Program-made: the position numbers and the translations under genes
Shown: positions 24,550 through 31,445 of the stretch, piece after piece
How the letters are laid out: each line of letters begins with the position of its first letter
Numbering within the stretch: position 1 is the first letter of the stretch
NCBI GenBank assembly: GCA_020635695.1
Contig: JACJZH010000006.1
Span: 62,001-126,000, forward strand
DNA from: Flavobacteriales bacterium
Lineage (GTDB): Bacteria > Bacteroidota > Bacteroidia > Flavobacteriales_F > PHOS-HE28
Direction: 5' to 3'
Length of the DNA stretch: 64,000 nucleotides
Notes under the pieces: generated by a model
Database searches by the model: none
Told to the model about the DNA's origin: nothing
What the model saw: the letters and a program-made list of their open reading frames with translations, nothing else

Positions 24550-25428
24550 TCAGCGCAGGGTCACCAGCTCGTAGTTCTGGTACTCCAGCTCCAGCCCCAA
24601 CCGGCGCTTGGACCAGTTCTTCAGCCGCTCCTTCCACCTCGGCTTCACACTGCCGGGCTCGTAGGGGAAGTGCCAATCGGCCCGGGCCAGGCGTTCCTTC
24701 ATCACCGCCGGATGCGTTCCGGCGAACGGGTGCAGGACTCGGCGTTCCCGGCCATAGTCCCATTCGTCGCCGGCAGGCACCCGCCGCTCCACCTCGGCAT
24801 CCTCATGCCAGAGGCGGTTGAAGTCCTCCTGCTTGCGCTGCATGGTCCGCGGATCCTTCACCCAGCCGTAGTGGTGGATCGTGGCATCGACCTCCACCAC
24901 CCGGAGCTTGCGGCCATCCGCCCGCCGGAAGCCCTGGGCGTCCTTCCAGGAGCGGACATCCTGCCCCGGCCTCACCGCGCGCACCTCGAAGGGATACCAG
25001 GCCGAGGGGTCGCCGATCAGGTCGTACGAGCCGTAGAAATGGAGGTAGCTGAACAGCAGCCCATCCACCCGCTCATCCTTGGCGTGATCCTCCATGGCCG
25101 TACGAACGGCGTCCAGCCCGTCCTCGTGCAGCACCTCGTCCCCTTGGATGTAGAGCGCCCAATCCGCATCCCCAGGCACGGCGTCCAGCGCCTTGTTGGT
25201 CTCCTCGGCCAGCACCCGACCGCCTTCCCGGAGCGTGTCGTCCCAGGTGGTCCTCAGCACCCGCACGCGTGGATCGATGGACCTGACCAGGTCCTCCGTG
25301 CCGTCCTCCGATGCGCCCACGGCGACCACCACCTCATCACACACGGGCAGGATCGACCTGATCGCCTCGACGATGGGATAGTCATACGTTCCGGCATTGC
25401 GGATGAACGAGAAGCCGCAGACCTTCAT
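24550..25428 (-). CDS. Glycosyltransferase family 2 protein
   Basis: The product is 292 residues. The GT-A fold opening is recognisable: MKVCGFSFIRNAGTYDYPIVEAIRS..., then DEVVVAVGASEDGTEDLVRS and a DWALYIQGDEVLHEDGL segment carrying the metal-binding D-x-D equivalent. The mid-protein block WYPFEVRAVRPGQDVRSW and HYGWVKDPRTM is typical of a Bacteroidota group related to lipopolysaccharide core transferases. Donor and acceptor are unknown. It lies 13 bases after the 161-residue membrane protein gene, probably one transcript. Confidence 0.85.
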   Translation of the reverse strand: MKVCGFSFIRNAGTYDYPIVEAIRSILPVCDEVVVAVGASEDGTEDLVRSIDPRVRVLRTTWDDTLREGGRVLAEETNKALDAVPGDADWALYIQGDEVLHEDGLDAVRTAMEDHAKDERVDGLLFSYLHFYGSYDLIGDPSAWYPFEVRAVRPGQDVRSWKDAQGFRRADGRKLRVVEVDATIHHYGWVKDPRTMQRKQEDFNRLWHEDAEVERRVPAGDEWDYGRERRVLHPFAGTHPAVMKERLARADWHFPYEPGSVKPRWKERLKNWSKRRLGLELEYQNYELVTLR

Positions 25429-25441
25429 CCGAGGCCGGCGC

Positions 25442-25927
25442 TCAGGTCAACCGCTTGTACTGGCTGTAGTAGGCCGCGGTCATGGCCAGGGCCATGAAGG
25501 GTCCGAAGAAGCCCATCATGCTCCAGGGCAGCACCAGGTGTGGCAGGAAGATGCCCGCGATCTGGGCCAACGCATACACCATGAAGCCCCAACGGCGGCC
25601 CTTCCACAGGCCGATGATGCCCACCAGACGCACCACGGTGCGGGCGAACAGGATGAGGATGAGCGCCACACCGCTGGCGTGCATCACGTCCACGATCCCG
25701 TACACCTCGTCCAGCTGCTCCTGCGGAAGCGACATGGACATGCTCTCGTCCACCAGGGCCTGCACCTCTTCCAGGGGCATCTGCTGCAACCCGGCCATCA
25801 TGGGGATGCCGAGCCCGTAGATGATCAGAAAGAGCCCTGTATTGATGAAGCCCAGGATGCCCAGGATCGAGATCAGGTCGGGGCGCTTGGTGCTTCCACT
25901 GGCGTCGGGTGCGAACTGGCTGGCCAT
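25442..25927 (-). CDS. Integral membrane protein, function unknown
   Basis: The product is 161 residues. Hydrophobic segments: ISILGILGFINTGLFLIIYGLGIPMM, SGVALILILFARTVVRLVGIIGLW, FMVYALAQIAGIFLPHLVLP, and MMGFFGPFMALAMTAAYY. An amphipathic acidic loop (EEVQALVDESMSMSLPQEQLDEVY) lies between the first two. I do not recognise a named family. A TATCTTCG box lies 22 bases upstream of the ATG, divergent from lpdA. Confidence 0.78.
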   Translation of the reverse strand: MASQFAPDASGSTKRPDLISILGILGFINTGLFLIIYGLGIPMMAGLQQMPLEEVQALVDESMSMSLPQEQLDEVYGIVDVMHASGVALILILFARTVVRLVGIIGLWKGRRWGFMVYALAQIAGIFLPHLVLPWSMMGFFGPFMALAMTAAYYSQYKRLT

Positions 25928-25949
25928 GATCGGAGGGTTGGTGTCGGGG

Positions 25950-25957
25950 CGAAGATA
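25950..25957 (-). promoter_or_regulatory. -7 box TATCTTCG of the 161-residue membrane protein gene
   Basis: TANNTTCG variant 22 bases before the ATG at 25927, back to back with the lpdA box 29 bp away. Confidence 0.45.
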
Positions 25958-25986
25958 GGATCCCCCGTCGCCCGGCGGACAAGTGC

Positions 25987-25994
25987 TAATTTCG
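25987..25994 (+). promoter_or_regulatory. -7 box TAATTTCG of lpdA
   Basis: TANNTTCG variant 33 bases before the lpdA ATG. No clear TTTG -33 element is seen. Confidence 0.45.
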
Positions 25995-26027
25995 CGGCTC
26001 CCGAACCGAAAAAGACACCACCTCCTG

Positions 26028-27416
26028 ATGAGCTATGATGTGATCGTGCTGGGCAGCGGACCCGGCGGCTACGTGGCCGCGATCCGCGCCAGCCAGCTGG
26101 GCCTCAAGACCGCCATCGTGGAACGCGAATCCCTGGGCGGCATCTGCCTCAACTGGGGCTGCATCCCCACCAAGGCCCTCCTCAAGAGCGCCAACGTGTT
26201 CGAGTACATCAGCCACGCCAAGGACTATGGCATCACGGTGGGTGCCCCCAAGGCCGACTTCCCCGGCATGGTGAAGCGCAGCCGCGAGGTGGCCGACAGC
26301 AACAGCAAGGGCATCGGCTTCCTGATGAAGAAGAACAAGATCGACGTGGTCATGGGCACCGGGAAGCTCCTTCCCGGGAAGAAGCTCGAGGTCACCGACG
26401 ACAAGGGGAAGAAGCAGACGCTGGAGGCCAAGCACATCATCATCGCCACCGGTGCCCGCAGCCGCGAGCTGCCCGCCCTGAAGCAGGACGGCAAGAAGGT
26501 GATCGGCTACCGTGAGGCCATGGTGCTGCCCGAGCAGCCCAAGAGCATGGTGGTGGTGGGCAGCGGGGCCATCGGCTCGGAGTTCGCCTACTTCTACAAC
26601 GCCATCGGCACCAAGGTCACCCTGGTCGAGTTCATGCCGAACATCGTGCCCGTGGAGGACGAGGAGGTGAGCAAGCAGTTGGAGCGGAGCTTCAAGAAGC
26701 AGGGCATCACCGTCATGACGAAGAGCGAGGTGACCAAGGTGGACACCAAGGGCAAGAGCTGCAAGGTGACCATCAAGACCGCCAAGGGCGAGGAGGTGGT
26801 CGAGTGCGATGTGGTGCTGAGCGCGGTCGGGGTGATCGCCAACATCGAGGGCATCGGCCTGGAGGAGGTCGGCATCGCCACCGACAAGGGCAAGATCGTG
26901 GTGGACCCCCACTACGCCACCAACATCCCGGGCTACTACGCCATTGGCGACTGCACCCCGGGCCAGGCCCTGGCGCACGTGGCCAGCGCGGAGGGCATCA
27001 TCTGCGTGGAGAAGATCGCCGGGCAGGACCCGCACCCGCTCGACTACGGGAACATCCCCGGCTGCACCTACTGCAGCCCCGAGGTGGCCAGCGTGGGCAA
27101 GACCGAGAAGCAGTGCAAGGACGAGGGGCTGGAGATCAAGGTGGGCAAGTTCCCTTACAGCGCCAGTGGGAAGGCCAAGGCGGCAGGCAACACGGACGGC
27201 TTCGTGAAGCTGATCTTCGACGCCAAGTACGGCGAGCTGCTGGGCGCCCACATGGTGGGACTGAACGTGACCGAAATGATCGCCGAGGCCGTGAGCATCC
27301 GCAAACTGGAGACCACCGGCCACGAGATCATCAAGACCGTGCACCCGCACCCCACCATGAGCGAGGCCATCATGGAGGCGGCCGCCGCTGCCTACGACGA
27401 GGTGATCCACCTGTAG
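26028..27416 (+). CDS. lpdA: Dihydrolipoyl dehydrogenase (E3)
   Basis: The product is 462 residues, standard for E3. It reoxidises dihydrolipoamide of pyruvate, 2-oxoglutarate and glycine-cleavage complexes using FAD and NAD. FAD motif VIVLGSGPGGYVAAIRAS is at the N-terminus; the redox disulfide is in GGICLNWGCIPTKALL near residues 41-46. NAD motif VVVGSGAIGSEFAYFY is near 178, the second FAD motif YYAIGDCTPG near 305, and the catalytic His pair region VHPHPTMSEAI near the C-terminus. No E1 or E2 genes are adjacent. Confidence 0.96.
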   Translation: MSYDVIVLGSGPGGYVAAIRASQLGLKTAIVERESLGGICLNWGCIPTKALLKSANVFEYISHAKDYGITVGAPKADFPGMVKRSREVADSNSKGIGFLMKKNKIDVVMGTGKLLPGKKLEVTDDKGKKQTLEAKHIIIATGARSRELPALKQDGKKVIGYREAMVLPEQPKSMVVVGSGAIGSEFAYFYNAIGTKVTLVEFMPNIVPVEDEEVSKQLERSFKKQGITVMTKSEVTKVDTKGKSCKVTIKTAKGEEVVECDVVLSAVGVIANIEGIGLEEVGIATDKGKIVVDPHYATNIPGYYAIGDCTPGQALAHVASAEGIICVEKIAGQDPHPLDYGNIPGCTYCSPEVASVGKTEKQCKDEGLEIKVGKFPYSASGKAKAAGNTDGFVKLIFDAKYGELLGAHMVGLNVTEMIAEAVSIRKLETTGHEIIKTVHPHPTMSEAIMEAAAAAYDEVIHL

Positions 27417-27430
27417 TCGACTACCTTCAG

Positions 27431-27474
27431 GAACGCTGAACACGGAGGTTCACCGACTTTCGCGTTCAGCGTTC
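27431..27474. repeat. 11-bp perfect inverted repeat between lpdA and asnB
   Basis: GAACGCTGAAC at 27431-27441 and its exact complement at 27464-27474 are separated by 22 bp. The core GAACGCTGAA also occurs in the truA-side tandem repeat. It could fold as a transcript hairpin after lpdA or serve as a protein-binding site upstream of asnB. There is no T tract. Confidence 0.7.
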
Positions 27475-27488
27475 ATCGTTCCGGGACC

Positions 27489-29360
27489 ATGTGCGGCATC
27501 GCAGGCATCCACCACACGCAGGCCATTGCCGGCAGGCACGATGTGGTGTTGGTGCACTCCGCCCTGGACCGGCTGGCACACCGGGGGCCGGATGACGATG
27601 GGTCGTACCAGGCCGGTGGGACCGTTCTGGGCCATCGTCGCCTCAGCATCATCGACACCTCGGATGCCGGGCATCAGCCGTTCACCGATGAGAACGGACG
27701 CCATACCATCGTCTTCAATGGCGAGGTGTTCAACTACCGGGAGCTGCGTGCTGGGCTGGAAGCGGCCGGTCACACCTTCCGGTCGCGATCGGACACGGAG
27801 GTGCTGCTCCGGCTGTTCACGCTGAAGGGCCCCGACTTCCTGCATGACCTGAACGGCTTCTTCGCCCTGGCCATCCACGACCGGGAGACCGGCGAACTGT
27901 TCCTGGCCCGCGACCGGTTCGGCATCAAACCGCTGCTTTGGGCGCACCACGGAGCAACGTTCCGGTTCGCCAGCGAACTGGGTGCCCTGGAGGTTCTGGG
28001 TGCCCTGCCGGACGTGGACCGGGCCTCGCTCGCCCAGTACCTCACCTTCCACCACGTCCCCGCCCCCCATACCATCCTGACCGGGGCAAGGCGACTGCTC
28101 CCCGGCCACCGGATGACCGTGGGTCCGAAGGGGATCTCCATCGAACGCTGGTATGACCTGGCCTCCGTGGGACCTTACACCGGACCAGACCCGGCCTCCG
28201 ACCTGAAGGACCTGCTCCAGGATGCCGTTCGACTGCGCTTGATCGCGGACGTTCCGGTGGGGTGCTACCTGAGCGGCGGTCTGGACAGCAGCATCATCAG
28301 CGCCCTTGCCGCCCGGTCCCATCCGCAGCTGCGCACCTTCAGCATCGGTTACTCGGAGGACCCCTGGTACGACGAATCCGCCCATGCCGAGGAGGTGGCC
28401 CGGCACATCGGCAGCGACCACACCACGTTCCGGCTCTCCCGGGAGGACCTGGCCGAGGCCTACCCGCGTCTGTTGGCGTCGCTCAGCGAACCGTTCGCGG
28501 ACAGCAGCGCCCTCCCCTCCTTCCTCCTTGCCGAGCGGACCCGCCGGGAGGTGAAGGTGGCCTTGAGCGGCGATGGTGCGGACGAGGTCTTCGGAGGGTA
28601 TCGCAAGCATCAGGCCGAGCTCCGTTGGCGCGCACCCGGGGCCCTGGAGCGTGCCGTGGTGGCCCTTGCCCCATTGTGGCGGAACCTGCCCCGTTCCCGG
28701 GAAAGCCGCTGGGGAGATGCATTCCGCAAACTGGACCGCTTCGCCAGCCTGTCCGGTGCTGCCGCGGAAGGCCGCTACCTGGCCCTGGCGGCGTTCGAGG
28801 AGCCCGGAGTGGTCGAGGACCTGCTTCGCGACCGGGATGCCCTGGCGGGGATGCGGACAAGGTCCGAGGCCATGGTCGCGCCGCTGACACGGGCTCCAGG
28901 CCTGAACGGAGTGCTGTTGGCGGACGTGCTGCATACCCTCCCCAACGACATGCTGCACAAAGTGGACGTCACCAGCATGGCCCACGGGCTGGAGGTGCGC
29001 CCGCCGTTCCTGGACCGCAGGGTCGTGGAACTGGCCTTCGGCCTGCCGGACCGCCGGAAGTTCGAGCGTGGTGAGGGCAAGGCGCTTCTCCGAAGGACGT
29101 TCGGCGGTCTGCTTCCCGAAGGTGTCCTCACGCGAAGGAAAAGAGGGTTCGAAGTGCCTTTGGCCGCGCTGTTCGCAGGTCCGCTGAGGTCCTTGGTGGA
29201 CGACCTCACCACACCGGACCACGTCGCTCAGGCCGGACTATCGCCGGCAGCGGTGAAGCAGGTGATCGCCAGCTCCCGGACGGGCAGGAACGCGCCCGGA
29301 CAGGCAACCGTGCATGCCCTGCTCGTCTATCTATCGTGGTGGAGGCGCACCGTGCGCTGA
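27489..29360 (+). CDS. asnB: Glutamine-hydrolysing asparagine synthase AsnB
   Basis: The product is 623 residues. Cys2 (after Met removal, MCGIAGI) is the glutaminase nucleophile. The glutaminase half includes HRGPDDDG, RLSIIDTSDAGHQP and FNGEVFNYRELR. The synthetase half has the ATP loop GCYLSGGLDSSIISAL near residue 265 and ALSGDGADEVFGGY near 360. Family members placed in polysaccharide loci sometimes amidate sugar acids or peptides rather than aspartate; the adjacent glycosyltransferase and export genes make that possible but unproven. Confidence 0.93.
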   Translation: MCGIAGIHHTQAIAGRHDVVLVHSALDRLAHRGPDDDGSYQAGGTVLGHRRLSIIDTSDAGHQPFTDENGRHTIVFNGEVFNYRELRAGLEAAGHTFRSRSDTEVLLRLFTLKGPDFLHDLNGFFALAIHDRETGELFLARDRFGIKPLLWAHHGATFRFASELGALEVLGALPDVDRASLAQYLTFHHVPAPHTILTGARRLLPGHRMTVGPKGISIERWYDLASVGPYTGPDPASDLKDLLQDAVRLRLIADVPVGCYLSGGLDSSIISALAARSHPQLRTFSIGYSEDPWYDESAHAEEVARHIGSDHTTFRLSREDLAEAYPRLLASLSEPFADSSALPSFLLAERTRREVKVALSGDGADEVFGGYRKHQAELRWRAPGALERAVVALAPLWRNLPRSRESRWGDAFRKLDRFASLSGAAAEGRYLALAAFEEPGVVEDLLRDRDALAGMRTRSEAMVAPLTRAPGLNGVLLADVLHTLPNDMLHKVDVTSMAHGLEVRPPFLDRRVVELAFGLPDRRKFERGEGKALLRRTFGGLLPEGVLTRRKRGFEVPLAALFAGPLRSLVDDLTTPDHVAQAGLSPAAVKQVIASSRTGRNAPGQATVHALLVYLSWWRRTVR

Positions 29361-29384
29361 CCCGATCCCCTCGGGGTGGGCCCC

Positions 29385-29392
29385 TATCTTCG
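29385..29392 (+). promoter_or_regulatory. -7 box TATCTTCG of the GT4 gene
   Basis: TANNTTCG variant 11 bases before the ATG at 29404, suggesting a separate start of transcription after asnB. Confidence 0.45.
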
Positions 29393-29403
29393 CCGCCGCT
29401 CTC

Positions 29404-30630
29404 ATGGCACGAGTCCTACGCATCATCAACCGGTTCAACCTCGGTGGCCCCACGCACAACGCCGCGTACCTGACCCGGTTCCTTCCGGACGACTTCGAGA
29501 CCAGGCTGGTGGGTGGCATGTGGGACCCCACGGAGGAAGGCTCGAAGCACATCCTGGAGGGGCTTGGCGTGGAGCCGGTGATCCTGCCCGAGATGCGCCG
29601 GGACATCGCCCCCTGGCGGGATCGCGAGGCCTATCGGAGGATCAAGGCGATGATCCGGGAGTTCCGGCCCGACATCGTGCATACGCATGCCAGCAAGGCC
29701 GGCGCCATCGGCAGGCTCGCCGCAGCGGACATGGGCGTACGCGCGATCGTGCACACCTTCCACGGGCATGTCTTCCACAGTTACTTCGGCCGGGTGCGCA
29801 CCTCGGTGTACAAGAACATCGAGCGTTTCCTGGCCCGTCGTTCCAGCCGCATCATCGCCATCAGCGAACGGCAGCGGGAGGAACTCGTGAACGAACACCA
29901 GATCTGCCCTCCCGAAAAGGTATCGGTGATCCCCCTGGGCTTCGACCTGACCCGTTTCCGGGAGGACCAGGACACCAAACGCCGCCTTTTCCGGCATGTC
30001 TACGGCGTGGCGGATGACGAGATCGCGGTCGGGATCATCGGCCGTCTCGTGCCCATCAAGGACCATGACCTGTTCATCGAGGCGCTGCACCGGGTATCCA
30101 GGACCACGGGCAAGCGGATCCGGGCCTTCGTGGTGGGTGATGGGGAGGAACGCGACCGGCTCCAGCAAAGGGCTCGTGAACTCGGGTTGACCCAGGTGCA
30201 GGGGCCGGTGTTCAACGGCCATGGATTCGGCCATGGCGTGAACGGCGACCCCGCCGTACCACGGGCCCTGTTGACCTTCACCTCCTGGGTGCGCGAAGTG
30301 GACATCGTGAACGCCGGCTTGGACGTGGTGGTCCTGACGAGCAGGAACGAAGGCACTCCGGTGAGCCTCATCGAGGCCCAGGCCGCAGGCAAGCCCGTCG
30401 TCAGCACCCGTGTCGGCGGCGTCGAGAACGTCGTCGTGGAAGGCCGGACCGGCCTCCTATCGCCGGCCGGCAATGCGGCCGCCCTGGCCGACAACCTGCG
30501 TCAGCTCATCGAAGATGACCAGCTCCGCCAGGACCTCGGTGCGCGCGGGTGGGGGCACGTGCAGGAACGCTACCACTACGGCCGTTTGGTCAAGGATACC
30601 GCCGCCTTGTACCACGAGCTGCTAGCCTGA
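29404..30630 (+). CDS. Glycosyltransferase family 4 protein with expanded C-domain loop
   Basis: The product is 408 residues. The N-domain has FNLGGPTHNAAYL, IVHTHASKAGAIGRLAA and HTFHGHVFHSYF, the usual GT4 acceptor-side motifs. The C-domain has VGIIGRLVPIKDHDLFIEA and the nucleotide-sugar site ALTSRNEGTPVSLIEAQAAGKPVVSTRVGG-type stretch near residues 310-345. Between residues ~265 and 287 lies an unusual Gly/His-rich insertion (NGHGFGHGVNGDPAVPR) where relatives have a short turn. It probably adds a sugar to a lipid-linked intermediate in the polysaccharide made by this locus. Confidence 0.9.
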   Translation: MARVLRIINRFNLGGPTHNAAYLTRFLPDDFETRLVGGMWDPTEEGSKHILEGLGVEPVILPEMRRDIAPWRDREAYRRIKAMIREFRPDIVHTHASKAGAIGRLAAADMGVRAIVHTFHGHVFHSYFGRVRTSVYKNIERFLARRSSRIIAISERQREELVNEHQICPPEKVSVIPLGFDLTRFREDQDTKRRLFRHVYGVADDEIAVGIIGRLVPIKDHDLFIEALHRVSRTTGKRIRAFVVGDGEERDRLQQRARELGLTQVQGPVFNGHGFGHGVNGDPAVPRALLTFTSWVREVDIVNAGLDVVVLTSRNEGTPVSLIEAQAAGKPVVSTRVGGVENVVVEGRTGLLSPAGNAAALADNLRQLIEDDQLRQDLGARGWGHVQERYHYGRLVKDTAALYHELLA

Positions 30631-30650
30631 TCCCACCGACCGTGAATTGC

Positions 30651-30658
30651 TACTTTTG
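30651..30658 (+). promoter_or_regulatory. -7 box TACTTTTG of the export operon
   Basis: Exact TANNTTTG match 16 bases before the ATG of the OPX gene. It may drive the gene row that runs to about 40102. Confidence 0.5.
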
Positions 30659-30674
30659 CCCGAAATCACGCGGC

Positions 30675-31439
30675 ATGTGGAGGTTTCGGTGGGGTGTTCT
30701 CGGGGTGATCGTGATCCTGACCGGTTGCACGATCAACCGGGACATCATGTTCAAGACCCCGACGGACTACGTCTTCAACGAACTGCCGGACTCCACGGAG
30801 GTCCAGTTCCGCATCCAACCCAATGACGTCCTCCAGTTCCGCCTGTTCGCCAACGACGGGTTCCGGATGATCGACCTGGTGAGCGACGAGGGCGGTGTGA
30901 ACGCGAGGAACCTCAATCGGATCACGTTCAGCTTCCTGGTCGAGTTCGACGGGCTGGTGGAACTGCCGCTCGTGGGGCGGGTGAACGTGGCCGGACTCAC
31001 CCTGCGTGAGGCCGAGTTCATGCTCGAGGAACGGTACATCACCTATTACAACAGGCCCTTCGTGCAACTGAGCGTGGGCAACCGGCGCGTGGTGATCTAT
31101 CCGGGCGGTGGCGCGGATGCACGCGTGGTGACCCTGGACAACAACAACACCACCCTGCTGGAGGCCCTGGCGCAGGCAGGCGGGATCGCCAAACGCGGCA
31201 ATGCGAGCAAGGTGAAGCTCTTCCGACGCAATGAGAAGAACGGGCGGGATGTTTACATGTTCGACATGTCCGACATCGAGGGTCTTCAATACGGCGACCT
31301 GGTGATGCAGGCGGACGATATCATCTATGTGGAACCGAACCCGGAACTTGCCCGGGAACTCTTGTACGACCTGACACCGCTCATCACGTTGCTCACGAGC
31401 ACCGTTCTGGTACTGGGCATCGTACGCGGTTTGCAATAG
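30675..31439 (+). CDS. Polysaccharide export lipoprotein (Wza/OPX family)
   Basis: The product is 254 residues. The signal peptide ends in a lipobox (VIVILTGC), with Cys17 as the lipidated residue. A Poly_export/SLBB-type region follows: YRIQPNDVLQFR-like (FRIQPNDVLQFRLFA), FDGLVELPLVGRVNVAGLTLREAE, then an SLBB-like repeat VVTLDNNNTTLLEALAQAGGIAKRGNASKVKLFR. A C-terminal helix (LITLLTSTVLVLGIV) follows YVEPNPELARELL. It forms the outer-membrane or periplasmic part of the export channel and is paired with the Wzc-type kinase 6 bases downstream. Confidence 0.92.
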   Translation: MWRFRWGVLGVIVILTGCTINRDIMFKTPTDYVFNELPDSTEVQFRIQPNDVLQFRLFANDGFRMIDLVSDEGGVNARNLNRITFSFLVEFDGLVELPLVGRVNVAGLTLREAEFMLEERYITYYNRPFVQLSVGNRRVVIYPGGGADARVVTLDNNNTTLLEALAQAGGIAKRGNASKVKLFRRNEKNGRDVYMFDMSDIEGLQYGDLVMQADDIIYVEPNPELARELLYDLTPLITLLTSTVLVLGIVRGLQ

Positions 31440-31445
31440 GACCGT

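Noticed and set aside
25986..27443. Leftward open frame of 485 codons antisense to lpdA
   Set aside because: lpdA on the other strand is certain from its FAD, NAD and disulfide motifs.
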